A DNA stretch of 13,106 nt from JAUWQU01 sp964605095 (GTDB lineage Bacteria; Planctomycetota; Phycisphaerae; SM23-33): contig CAZSBS010000134.1 of NCBI GenBank assembly GCA_964605095.1, positions 1-13,106 of the forward strand. The letters run 5' to 3'. The position numbers were made by a program, and so were the translations under genes. The notes under the pieces are model-generated. The model had not been told where the DNA came from and made no database searches. It saw only the letters and a list, made by a program, of their open reading frames with translations. Below, piece after piece: positions 1 to 9,518 of the stretch (position 1 is the stretch's first letter; every line of letters starts with the position of its first letter).

Positions 1-1
1 C

Positions 2-2233
<2,232 letters not shown>

Positions 2234-2254
2234 CGGGTAAAGCAGGAAGAAAAC

Positions 2255-2325
2255 TATAGGTCCTATGGGACTTATAGGACTTGTGGGCCATAGGTCTTAT
2301 AAGTCTTATAGGTCCTGTGGGACCT
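2255..2325. repeat. Short near-palindromic repeat block of TAGGTCCTATGG-type units
   Basis: About seven degenerate units of roughly 10 bp, variants of ATAGGTCCTA / TGGGACTTAT / AAGTCTTATA, fill most of the nifJ-Mut7-C intergenic gap. The first arm pair (2255-2263 against 2268-2276) can form a 9-bp stem with one G:T pair around a 4-nt loop. The last arm pair (2310-2315 against 2320-2325) forms a perfect 6-bp stem. Base composition is much more AT-rich than the flanking genes. Similar 10-bp motifs recur between genes in some Planctomycetota as far as I recall, so this may be a dispersed repeat family, but that is memory and not visible here. Confidence 0.6.
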
Positions 2326-2331
2326 GTTTTT
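2310..2331 (+). terminator. Terminator-like hairpin plus T-run after nifJ, abutting the next start codon
   Basis: AGGTCC (2310-2315), loop TGTG and GGACCT (2320-2325) form a 6-bp stem followed by G and five T (2327-2331). This resembles a weak intrinsic terminator for nifJ. The T-run ends exactly where the ATG of the Mut7-C gene begins (2332), so the same hairpin would also occlude that gene's ribosome-binding region if transcription continued. The stem is short, so efficiency is uncertain. Confidence 0.35.
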
Positions 2332-2814
2332 ATGGGCGAAGAACATACCTTCTTCTGCGACGCGATGCTCGGCGGGCTGGCGCGGTGGCTCCGGGCCGCG
2401 GGGTACGACGCGCTGTTCGAGTACGGCATCGACGACGCCGACCTCATCGAGCGCTGCCGCGGCGATGGGCGAATCCTGCTGAGTTGCGACGGGCCGATGT
2501 TCGACCGCAACGTGATAAAGTCAGGCCAGGTCAAAGCCCTTCGCCTTCCGCGAGGGCTGGGCAACGTCGAGGCACTTCGGTTCGTCTTCGAAGAACTGCA
2601 CCTGGCGCTGGCCCAGCCGCGATGCATGGCCTGCGGCGGCGAGTTGGTGGAAGTCCCCAAGCACACCGTCGCCGGCGAGGCCCCGCCGCTGGCATTCCGC
2701 AACTGTGAGAGGTTCTGGCGCTGCCGCCGCTGCGGGAAACTCCTCTGGCGCGGCACGCACTGGCAGAAGATAAGCCGGCGGCTGGAAGAACTGGACACGC
2801 CCGAAACCCCCTGA
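2332..2814 (+). CDS. Mut7-C RNase-domain protein with C-terminal zinc ribbon
   Basis: A 160-aa protein matching the stand-alone Mut7-C family (PIN-like fold, predicted RNase). The N-terminal FFCDAMLGGLARWLRAAGYD (residues 7-26) and the ILLSCD segment (48-53) are the family signatures, and D10 and D53 are candidate acidic metal ligands. A CMAC (98-101) and CRRC (131-134) pair forms the usual zinc ribbon, followed by GTHWQKI. The ATG at 2332 is chosen because homologs begin just before FLxDxMLG. A TTG at 2281 in frame would add 17 hydrophobic residues encoded purely by the upstream repeat block. No convincing Shine-Dalgarno precedes the ATG. The gene is on the nifJ strand, 98 nt downstream, and converges with the ATPase/TPR gene. 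The true substrate is unknown for most bacterial members. Confidence 0.85.
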   Translation: MGEEHTFFCDAMLGGLARWLRAAGYDALFEYGIDDADLIERCRGDGRILLSCDGPMFDRNVIKSGQVKALRLPRGLGNVEALRFVFEELHLALAQPRCMACGGELVEVPKHTVAGEAPPLAFRNCERFWRCRRCGKLLWRGTHWQKISRRLEELDTPETP

Positions 2815-2819
2815 ACAGA

Positions 2820-2835
2820 ACCGGCCCGCGCCGGT
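2820..2835. terminator. GC-rich hairpin between convergent genes
   Basis: ACCGGC, loop CCGC and GCCGGT form a perfect 6-bp stem in the 36-nt gap between the convergent Mut7-C and ATPase/TPR genes. The position suits a bidirectional terminator, but neither side has a T-run. Confidence 0.35.
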
Positions 2836-2850
2836 GGGCGGCGCGAAAGC

Positions 2851-5412
2851 TCAGCCCTTCTTCCCGAACGGCGCCGTTCCCCTCGGGCCGGCCTCAGTTT
2901 TGCCTTTGACCTGTCGGGCAACCATGCCCTCGAACCAGTCAGCCATCTCTTGAACGCCCTTGGCATCCGGATACTTCAACACAGCCACACGAAGATCTTT
3001 CAGCCCATCCTGAAGCTGCTCCGCATCTGCCGGCCCGCCCGCTCCTAGAGCTGCTTCGTATGATGCGCGGGCATCGTCGGCACGCCCGCTGAGCAACAAG
3101 AAAAGGCCGCGGTTCAGCAACAACATAGTATTCTTTGGCTCGATGGCAAGGCCGGCCTCGGTCTCACGAAGGGCCCCCTCGAGATCGCCACGGAATCCAA
3201 AGAGCAGCCACCCGTAGTTGCACAGGACTTTCGCGTTCTTCGGATCAAATTCCAGGGCACGACGACAATAACTCTCAGCCTCATCGAAACGTTCTCGCTG
3301 TTGCAGGAACACAGCGTAGTTCCCGAGATTGTTCGCGTCCTTCGGATCAGCTTCGACCGCGCGGCGGAAGTAATCCCCCGCCTCGTCGAAACGATTGCGT
3401 TGAGCCAGGAGCAAAGCATATTTGCCGAGGTTGTCCGCGTGCTTCGGATCAGCTTCGACCGCGCGGCGGAAGTAATCCTCCGCCTCATCGAAACGACCGC
3501 GCTGTGCCAGAAATGTCGCATAGTTCCCAAGGTTGTCCGCGTGCTTCGGATCGGCTTCGACCGCGCGGCGGTAGTAATCCTCCGCCTCATCCAAACGATC
3601 ACGATTTGCCAAAAACACACCGTAGTTACAGAGGTTGTTCGCGTGCTTCGGATCGGCTTCGATCGCGCGTCGGTAGTAATCCTCCACCTCATCGAAACGA
3701 TTGCGATTATACAGGAACGCAGCGTAGTTCCCAAGGTTGTTCGCGTGCTTCGGATCGGCCTCGATCGCGCGGCGGTAGTAATCCTCAGCCTCTTCAAAAC
3801 GTTTTCGCTGCCCCAGGAACAGAGCGTAGTTCCCGAGGGATTCAGCGTGCTTCGGATCAGCTTCGACAGCACGGTGGAAGTAATCCTCCGCCTCATCTAA
3901 ACGGCCTCGCTGTGCCAGCAATGCGGCGTAGTGCCCGAGGTTGTGCGCGTGCTTTGGATCGGCTTCGACGGCTCGGCGGTAGTAATCCTCCGCCTCACCG
4001 AAACGATCATGCTTCTCAAGGAGCAAAGCGTAGTTTCCGAGGTGGTTCGGATCTTTCGGATCAGCTTCGACCGCCCGGCGAAAGTAATCCCCTGCCTCAT
4101 CGAAATGATCACGCTTAGCAAGAAAGGTGGCGAACCTACCAAGGTTGTCAGCGTGCTTCGGGGCAATTTCCACCGCGAGCCGGTAGTACTCCTCCGCCTC
4201 ATCGAAACGATTGAGTTCCTCAAGAAGCAGAGCGTAGTTCCCGAGGTTGTGCGCGTGCTTCGGATCAGCCTCGACCGCTCGGCGGAACTGATCCTCCGCC
4301 TCACCGAAACGATCATGACGGTCCAAGAATACTGCGTAATTCCCAAGTATATTTGCGTTCAGCGGATCCAGCTTCAAGGCCATTTGGAATGCGGCGTCTG
4401 CCTTATCCGTTTCGCCAACATAATCGAGCAGCACTCCCCGTAACGCATGCGCTTCGGGCAGATCCTCAATTGTTCGGAGGAGTTCCAAGGCCTGCGTCGG
4501 GTTTTCACGCAGCAAGGCCACGGCCTTGTCGAAACGGTATCGCGAGTCGCTTGGATTCTCCTCACGAAGAGCTTTCGTGATCCGGCTGTAGGATGCCGCC
4601 AATTCGCTGTCGGGGAATTGGGCGACGAAATTCGCCTCCGACAAGGCAAGTACAGGGTGGTAGGGCAGGGTGAGTATAGGCTTCATGTTATCCGGGCTGA
4701 CGCCCAGCCCGGGGGCCAAAAGTTCCCGCGCGCGGTCCAACCGCTCGGACTTCAATCTATCTTCGCCCTGGGGCAAAGGAGACGCCACAAGTATGCATTT
4801 TTCGGCCAGGTTCTTTCGGACCCTTCGGAGGCGTCCGAACATCAATGCGGTGCCCTGGATGTTCTGCTCATTCAGCCCGAAGAGCACGACAACGTACTCC
4901 CCAAGATGGGCAGTGCATATCCCACCTATCTCAGTCAGGCCAGTGCGGGAATCGATGAGGAGATAGGCCGGGGCGATGTCCTCTTCGATCTGCAACAAAA
5001 GGTCATCCAGGACAACGGACCTGGGCATGTCCGCGTACAGATCGTCCAGCCGGAGCCCACTGACATCGTAGCTGCTCTTCGCACCTGTAACGTCTCCGGC
5101 TGGAAGAACGTGAATCTTTCCTTTGAGGTTCGCCGCCTTCTGGATTTGCGGCACATAGCAAAGGTCCTTGACCTTGGGGACGGGTGCGTTCTTCAGGCCC
5201 GCGGCGAGGAAGGCGGCCAGGCCCCCGCTCACGGCCGGGGCGCCGCCCTCGACCGGTTGGAACTCTGGCATGAGGGTAAGCCCAGGCGCCTCCAGGTCAA
5301 AATCTATCAGCACTACGTCCTGCTGCGCAAGGGCAAGCTGGTAGGCGACGTTGGTCATCGCCATCGTGCGTCCAACGCCCCCGCGAAAGGAATAAAAGGT
5401 AGTTCTAAACAT
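2851..5412 (-). CDS. MinD/ParA-like P-loop ATPase with variant RGGVGR Walker A fused to a long TPR array
   Basis: An 853-aa soluble protein. Residues 1-270 form a SIMIBI-class (MinD/ParA-like) ATPase: a variant Walker A FRGGVGRT (9-16), LIDFDLEAPG (35-44) at the Walker A' position, and YLLIDSRTG (150-158) at Walker B. Both lysines of the canonical KGGxGK are arginine here (R10, R15), a subtype known as the KGGVGR-type variant. Residues 320-353 are a degenerate TPR, 354-727 are eleven highly similar 34-residue TPRs of the type xNLGNYAxFL...RFDEAEDYYRRAVEADPKHA, and about 728-797 hold two more diverged repeats. A basic, Gly-rich tail follows. Its ATG lies inside the end of the upstream 385-aa gene (8-nt overlap), which indicates translational coupling. 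Family knowledge suggests a nucleotide-dependent switch with a protein-binding solenoid. ATPase/TPR fusions of this type occur in bacterial signalling and predicted conflict systems, but the specific role here is not known. Confidence 0.85.
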   Translation of the reverse strand: MFRTTFYSFRGGVGRTMAMTNVAYQLALAQQDVVLIDFDLEAPGLTLMPEFQPVEGGAPAVSGGLAAFLAAGLKNAPVPKVKDLCYVPQIQKAANLKGKIHVLPAGDVTGAKSSYDVSGLRLDDLYADMPRSVVLDDLLLQIEEDIAPAYLLIDSRTGLTEIGGICTAHLGEYVVVLFGLNEQNIQGTALMFGRLRRVRKNLAEKCILVASPLPQGEDRLKSERLDRARELLAPGLGVSPDNMKPILTLPYHPVLALSEANFVAQFPDSELAASYSRITKALREENPSDSRYRFDKAVALLRENPTQALELLRTIEDLPEAHALRGVLLDYVGETDKADAAFQMALKLDPLNANILGNYAVFLDRHDRFGEAEDQFRRAVEADPKHAHNLGNYALLLEELNRFDEAEEYYRLAVEIAPKHADNLGRFATFLAKRDHFDEAGDYFRRAVEADPKDPNHLGNYALLLEKHDRFGEAEDYYRRAVEADPKHAHNLGHYAALLAQRGRLDEAEDYFHRAVEADPKHAESLGNYALFLGQRKRFEEAEDYYRRAIEADPKHANNLGNYAAFLYNRNRFDEVEDYYRRAIEADPKHANNLCNYGVFLANRDRLDEAEDYYRRAVEADPKHADNLGNYATFLAQRGRFDEAEDYFRRAVEADPKHADNLGKYALLLAQRNRFDEAGDYFRRAVEADPKDANNLGNYAVFLQQRERFDEAESYCRRALEFDPKNAKVLCNYGWLLFGFRGDLEGALRETEAGLAIEPKNTMLLLNRGLFLLLSGRADDARASYEAALGAGGPADAEQLQDGLKDLRVAVLKYPDAKGVQEMADWFEGMVARQVKGKTEAGPRGTAPFGKKG
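3232..4353 (-). repeat. Eleven tandem 102-bp coding repeats (TPR array)
   Basis: The segment encodes residues 354-727 of the ATPase/TPR protein as 11 units of exactly 102 bp (34 codons) without linkers. The units share long stretches at DNA level, for instance the segments encoding LGNYA and RRAVEADPKHA. The most variable codons are at TPR positions around 10-16 (for example LDRHD, LAQRG, LYNRN), between helices A and B. The DNA-level similarity points to recent unit duplication or gene conversion, and copy number could vary between strains. Confidence 0.9.
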
Positions 5413-6562
5413 AGTTATATCTATTATGCGACCACATCGGCTCGGACTGGAGAGAGCCCTTCTTCAGTTTGGCGAAACAGAAGACGTCCTTCAAGCAAGA
5501 CCACAGCTCATGACCAACGTTATTATATCGCTTTTCGGCTATAGGCTGGGGCCAATAACCTCTCTGACCTGAACCACACGGTGGCCCATACTTTCGGGCC
5601 GGTTTCCCTTCGTGGATTCCGCCCTTTTCTCCCTGTCGGAGATCCCCAAGCGTTAAAATCCCGACGCCTGGACGGGCCTCTGGCGTTGGGTAAGGGCGAG
5701 AACGAGCCGGAGAGAGTGGGCTAGAACAGTTCTCCTGCCAGTTTTGTCCAGCCGACCGCGAGACCTTTTTCGCAGACATCCGACGCTGATAATCGTCCAG
5801 TACCGTCCCAGGCACCGCGTCTATCTTGTCCAGGGAAACCTCGTAACGTCCGGGCGAGAGTTCCTGCAAAAGGGCCCGGATCGACGCACCCTCGGAACCC
5901 TTCAGGTAACGCGCCGCGCATTGGGGCCAGTTCGCCATCGGGTTTTCATCGATCAGCAGCATGACGGCCGCGCGAAAGCTCGGCAGTTCGGGATGCTGCT
6001 GGATCGCCTTCTTCACTTCGGGCAGGGTGGTGACGGCCTTTTCCCAGCCGCAGTTGCGCAGGCCGACCACGGCTGCCCCGACATATCTCCATTGCGGGCT
6101 GCCCAGCAACGACCGCCAGAACTCGAATTCCTCGCCGTTTTCCTGGTTAACGGCGAGGGCGTACAGCAAATCGGCGTACAAATCGGCGTCCCGCTCGGCC
6201 AAGGCCGCCGCCAGAATGCCCGGCATCATCCGCATGGCCGCAATGGCGGGCCTGGCCTTGGGAAGCTTCACGTTCCTAAGAAGCACCAAGAGATTGAAGA
6301 CCAGCATCGGGTGCGGAAACTTCTCTTCGGCGCTGGCTGTGTCAACCTCTCCCATAAGCACGGTATTGACCGCCTTGCCGAACTTATCCTGAAGCCCGGA
6401 ATCAGACTCAATCGCCTGGGCATAGGGCTCCTCAGGCCCAGGCCCAGTCGGTCCGTTGGAACCAACAAGGGGGCTCCAAACGTCGAGGTCCTTGCGGATC
6501 AGATCAGCAATTTCGCCAAAGTTCTTGGAACTTGCGAAGCTGATGATTGAATTCTTATCCAT
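5405..6562 (-). CDS. Unrecognised 385-aa helical protein, middle gene of the ATPase/TPR module
   Basis: I do not recognise this family. The ATG at 6562 is chosen because it lies 5 nt after the stop of the upstream gene and opens a well-behaved helical protein (MDKNSIISFASSKNF...). Further upstream codons in this frame lie inside the preceding gene. Residues 1-260 look like a compact alpha-helical, HEAT-like domain, with FNLLVLLRNVKLPKARPAI (89-107), LYADLLYALAVN (128-139) and FRAAVMLLIDENP (196-208). There is no signal peptide and no clear membrane span. From about residue 262 to 385 the composition changes to Pro/Gly/Ser/Arg-rich with no predicted structure, and reads like non-coding DNA or a disordered tail. 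A lost frame near 5760-5780 is possible. The stop overlaps the ATPase/TPR start by 8 nt (ATGTTTAG), so the present frame does reach the next gene. It may act as adaptor or effector for the ATPase; this is inference. Confidence 0.65.
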   Translation of the reverse strand: MDKNSIISFASSKNFGEIADLIRKDLDVWSPLVGSNGPTGPGPEEPYAQAIESDSGLQDKFGKAVNTVLMGEVDTASAEEKFPHPMLVFNLLVLLRNVKLPKARPAIAAMRMMPGILAAALAERDADLYADLLYALAVNQENGEEFEFWRSLLGSPQWRYVGAAVVGLRNCGWEKAVTTLPEVKKAIQQHPELPSFRAAVMLLIDENPMANWPQCAARYLKGSEGASIRALLQELSPGRYEVSLDKIDAVPGTVLDDYQRRMSAKKVSRSAGQNWQENCSSPLSPARSRPYPTPEARPGVGILTLGDLRQGEKGGIHEGKPARKYGPPCGSGQRGYWPQPIAEKRYNNVGHELWSCLKDVFCFAKLKKGSLQSEPMWSHNRYNYV

Positions 6563-6567
6563 TGCCG

Positions 6568-7506
6568 TCAACTCGTTTTCAATCGTTCCTGCCGATATCC
6601 GGTTGCGGGTCCGGTGGCGAAGCCTTCCATAGCGGTCAGACTCGCCACCTGCCGCGCCTGGAACGGCTTGTGAATAATCTCCGGACAACTCGGCTGCCCA
6701 GTCCGCAAGTCCTGGGTGAAGCCCGTCGCGTCGGCCGGACTGCTGGGAAGCCAAGCCGCCGACACAGCGAAACCGCCGGCATCAACCACCGTGGGCCGAT
6801 AAACGGCATTATCGGGTATCTTATCGGCTTGATAGCTCAAAACAATCATAGGTTCGCCTTCGCCGAACCTGTCCGGATCGTCCAAACCCAGCCTGTCGCG
6901 TATATCAGCAGCCTGTTGCGGGTCGGTCCCCTTGCCACAAACCGAATGGGCGTCGGTAGCCCAAACGCCGTTTTGGCCGCCCACGTCGCCCCCCAGATCG
7001 GCCGGAGTAATCGTTCCTGCGCGAACGCGAGCCGCCAAATGAACCCTTCGATCCTTCTGCCGCAAATTCATTCCGGTTGCCTGCAAGATCCGCTCACCGA
7101 AATTCTTAACGTCCACCGCTCGCGCCAGTTGGTCAAATGGGACGCTGCCAAGCCGACAGGCATCGTTGCTCGCCGAATCGAAGCGGTTCTCAGGGCGATT
7201 CACTTCCCCCAAGGCGTTATGAAGAACCTTGTTCGCCTCATCGGCGGAAGTTGTGCGTTCCGCGGATTCTATTGCCTGCCGAAAAACGGCTGCCCTGGCA
7301 GGGGCCGTGTTCTTGTCCTCACGGAAGTTGGCAGCCACCAACACGCCCCAGGAATCGTTGTGCGGCGGGCTAACGCTGCGCATCGCGTCCAACCATGCAG
7401 ACTCTTTTACAGTGTGCGTGTCGCCTTCCTGCCCGAACATCCGCCTATCCTCGCCAAACCGCTCGATTTTCGGTAACTGTGCCGGAAAAGGCCACGGGGA
7501 TTCCAT
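6568..7506 (-). CDS. Unrecognised 312-aa protein, first gene of the ATPase/TPR module
   Basis: I do not recognise this family. The ATG at 7506 (MESPWPFPAQL...) is preferred over an in-frame TTG at 7521; no strong Shine-Dalgarno is visible for either. The protein is soluble, without signal peptide or membrane span. Notable segments are WGVLVAANFREDKN (about residues 53-66), a charged helical stretch after it, then GLDDPDRFGEGEPMIVLSYQ and a C-terminal YRPTVVDAGGF ... GQPSCPEIIHKPF block that looks like the conserved part of an alpha/beta or beta-rich domain. The opposite strand is also open over much of this region, but its translation has biased composition, whereas this strand gives balanced amino-acid use and 5-nt spacing to the next gene. 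It is separated by 77 nt from the oxidoreductase gene upstream. The position as first gene of a coupled trio suggests a partner of the ATPase/TPR protein. Confidence 0.65.
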   Translation of the reverse strand: MESPWPFPAQLPKIERFGEDRRMFGQEGDTHTVKESAWLDAMRSVSPPHNDSWGVLVAANFREDKNTAPARAAVFRQAIESAERTTSADEANKVLHNALGEVNRPENRFDSASNDACRLGSVPFDQLARAVDVKNFGERILQATGMNLRQKDRRVHLAARVRAGTITPADLGGDVGGQNGVWATDAHSVCGKGTDPQQAADIRDRLGLDDPDRFGEGEPMIVLSYQADKIPDNAVYRPTVVDAGGFAVSAAWLPSSPADATGFTQDLRTGQPSCPEIIHKPFQARQVASLTAMEGFATGPATGYRQERLKTS

Positions 7507-7583
7507 GCAGCGCCCGGACAAATAGTATCGCCCGCAAAGCTAAATGGCTACACCAAATCAATTTCCGTCAGACCGCCGCCGCC

Positions 7584-8633
7584 TCAGATCTTCGCCGGGC
7601 GGATGAACTTCCTGGCCTTGGCGGAGTCTACGCAGGCGAGGATGGCTGCGACGCTTCGCCCGCCTTCCTCGCCGGTGATGGGCACCCTGGTCCCGCCGGC
7701 GATGGCCGTGACGAAGGCGTCGATGATGCCGCTGGAGCTCTGCCCGCCGGCCTCGTTGGTCTGGATTTGCCCGGCCTGGATGAACATATTCTCGCCGTTT
7801 GACTTTTGCACGGTCACCGAATACTTCGGGTTCTCGTACATCTTTATCACGCCCTTCTCGCAGCAGATGGTCGTGCCATTGGACTCGCCGGCCTTGAGGC
7901 CCCAGCCGGCGAACATCTGCCCGAGTATGCCGCTCTTCATCTGGAAGACGCCGTAGGCGGTGTCGTCGACGGTGCAGTTCTTTTTTTCAAGCGTGCCGGT
8001 CATCGCGGCGGCCAGGACCACCTCGTCCTCGAGGAACCAGCGGATGAGGTCGATCTTGTGGACGCCCAGGTCACCGAGCGAACCGATGACGGCCTGCCTC
8101 TTCTTGAAGAAGAAGCAGTCCAGCCCGTCCATGGACCAGCTCTCCGGCCCTCCGTGGGCGAACGACGTCGAGAACGACAGCGCCTTGCCGAGCTCGCCGG
8201 ACTGGTAAATCTCTTTGCCACGCACGTGGGCGGCCGCGAGACGCTGGTTGTGCCCGACCATTATCTGCCGCCGGTACTTGCGGGCGGCGGCGTTCATGGC
8301 CTTGATGTCCTTGACCGTGGTGGCCATCGGCTTTTCGCACAGGACGTGGCATTTCGCCTTCAGCGCGTCGATGGTCATAACGGCGTGCAGGTAGTTCGGC
8401 GTGCAGACGCTCACCGCGTCCAGATCCAGCTTGAGCATGTCTCGATAGTTCTTGAAAACGTGGGCGGCGCCGAACTTCTCAGCCGCCTGCTTGGCGCGGG
8501 CATACTTGATGTCCGTCACGGCCACAAGCTCCACGCCGGACTGGGCGGCGTATTCCGGCAGGTGCCGCCGCTGACCGATAGCCCCACAACCAATGACGCC
8601 CACACGCAGTTTCTTCTTCGCCATTTTTGCCAT
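7584..8633 (-). CDS. Gfo/Idh/MocA-family NAD(P)-dependent oxidoreductase
   Basis: A 349-aa cytoplasmic enzyme of the usual family length. An N-terminal Rossmann fold carries GCGAIG (residues 15-20) and T40-D41 at the end of beta-2, an acidic residue that favours NAD over NADP. The family CEKP motif is at 99-102 (K101 is the presumed catalytic lysine), and GDLGVHKID at 187-195 supplies the catalytic histidine H192 and the nearby aspartate. The C-terminal alpha/beta domain follows. Members oxidise or reduce the hydroxyl groups of sugars, inositols or related polyols; the substrate cannot be read from the sequence. The ATG at 8633 is chosen because AAAGGA lies about 6 nt upstream, whereas an internal ATG at 8624 would be too far from it. 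The 238-nt gap to the next gene upstream suggests its own promoter. It could feed sugars released by polysaccharide lyases, but no operon link is seen. Confidence 0.93.
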   Translation of the reverse strand: MAKMAKKKLRVGVIGCGAIGQRRHLPEYAAQSGVELVAVTDIKYARAKQAAEKFGAAHVFKNYRDMLKLDLDAVSVCTPNYLHAVMTIDALKAKCHVLCEKPMATTVKDIKAMNAAARKYRRQIMVGHNQRLAAAHVRGKEIYQSGELGKALSFSTSFAHGGPESWSMDGLDCFFFKKRQAVIGSLGDLGVHKIDLIRWFLEDEVVLAAAMTGTLEKKNCTVDDTAYGVFQMKSGILGQMFAGWGLKAGESNGTTICCEKGVIKMYENPKYSVTVQKSNGENMFIQAGQIQTNEAGGQSSSGIIDAFVTAIAGGTRVPITGEEGGRSVAAILACVDSAKARKFIRPAKI

Positions 8634-8871
8634 TTTTTTCCTTTTGTCTCACCTTTCCCGAGTTGCCTAGAACCTCGACATTGCCGCCGGGCTGCGCCGC
8701 TGCCTGATCCCAACAACCAAGCCGGCGGGAGCCCGGCACCTTCCGACACCGCGTATCGGCGGATATAGTAATTCAATACCCCAGGTTCGTCGAGAGGAAA
8801 CAGCGGCACGTTTCAACCGCACATACGCAAAGGGCTCAGAGGTCGGAAAGCGAACGCAGCACGCCGCCGCC
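8634..8871. other. Intergenic region with one inverted repeat, no gene seen
   Basis: The 238-nt gap between the HNH gene end and the oxidoreductase start holds the inverted pair GCCGGGCT (8686-8693) and AGCCCGGC (8730-8737), which could form a stem with a 36-nt loop on the transcript from the HNH gene. The 5' leader of the oxidoreductase is A-rich immediately before its start. I see no convincing promoter boxes. Confidence 0.4.
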
Positions 8872-9507
8872 CTACTCGCACAGCTCGACGTTCCAGTAGG
8901 CCGCGTTGAGAAACTGCTTCCATGAGGCGTACTTCTCGTGGCCAAGCCGCAGGGCGATCATCGGTGAGTGCTTGGGCTTTACCGGCCGGCGGACGAGCTT
9001 CATGTGCGCCTCGTCGGGAGTTCGCCCGCCCTTGCGAACATTGCACCTGACGCAGCAGCAGACTATGTTCGTCCACGAGCTTACACCCCCGCGGCTGCGC
9101 GGAACGATGTGGTCGAGGCTCAGTTCGCTCGTGGCGAACCGCTTGCCGCAATACTGGCACCGGTTCGAGTCGCGGGCGTAGATGTTCCGCCGAGTGAACT
9201 TCACGTTCGCGCGAGGCAGGCGATCATAGAACAGCAGGCGGACGATCCGCGGCACGGCCAACTCGAACCTGACGCACTTGACCCACTCGTGGTTCTCGCG
9301 ATCGTGGCGGGCTCGAAGCTGGCTGACCTGGCGCCAGGACTCAAGGTCGTAGGCCAGGAACTGCTGATCCTCCACCGAGACGATCTCGGCTATCTCCTTG
9401 ACGAGTAGACAGAATGCCCGTCTGGCCGATATGACTCTCACGGCCGCGTAGTGCTGGTTCAGCACCAGCACGCTGCTGTCAAGGGCACTTCGTTCCGCGA
9501 CAAACAT
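8872..9507 (-). CDS. HNH endonuclease family protein (HNH_5 type)
   Basis: A 211-aa protein. An N-terminal alpha/beta module (VLVLNQHYAAVRVISARRA, residues 13-31) is typical of the HNH_5-type stand-alone nucleases common in Planctomycetota and Cyanobacteria. The nuclease core has the zinc knuckle CQYC (117-120), the catalytic LDHIVPRSRGG (131-141), N147, and the second zinc pair CVRC (152-155) followed by N156 and K159. All core residues are present. The ATG at 9507 is chosen because a strong AAGGAGG lies at 9519-9525, 11 nt upstream; an in-frame GTG at 9519 overlaps that Shine-Dalgarno and cannot be the start. The biological role of this single-gene family is unclear. It is not beside an intron, a restriction methylase or an obvious mobile element. 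Metal-dependent DNA cleavage or nicking is inferred from the motif. Confidence 0.92.
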   Translation of the reverse strand: MFVAERSALDSSVLVLNQHYAAVRVISARRAFCLLVKEIAEIVSVEDQQFLAYDLESWRQVSQLRARHDRENHEWVKCVRFELAVPRIVRLLFYDRLPRANVKFTRRNIYARDSNRCQYCGKRFATSELSLDHIVPRSRGGVSSWTNIVCCCVRCNVRKGGRTPDEAHMKLVRRPVKPKHSPMIALRLGHEKYASWKQFLNAAYWNVELCE

Positions 9508-9518
9508 ACAGCAGGACA

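Noticed and set aside
3135..4118. Long open frames on the plus strand opposite the TPR array (also 3301-3900 and 3931-4443)
   Set aside because: They arise because each 102-bp repeat lacks stops in several frames. Their translations are themselves repetitive and biased, and the minus-strand TPR protein explains the sequence.
3232..4353. Regular repeats considered as a CRISPR array or minisatellite
   Set aside because: The period is 102 bp with no unique spacers, and every unit encodes a perfect TPR in one frame.
6547..7476. 309-codon plus-strand frame opposite the 312-aa gene
   Set aside because: Composition is rich in Arg/Pro/His/Ile with no domain look. The minus-strand frame has balanced composition and 5-nt spacing to the next gene.
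7507..7583. Promoter for the three-gene module in the gap after the oxidoreductase
   Set aside because: A TACTAT-like box is present but no -35 lies at acceptable distance. Read-through from the oxidoreductase cannot be excluded.
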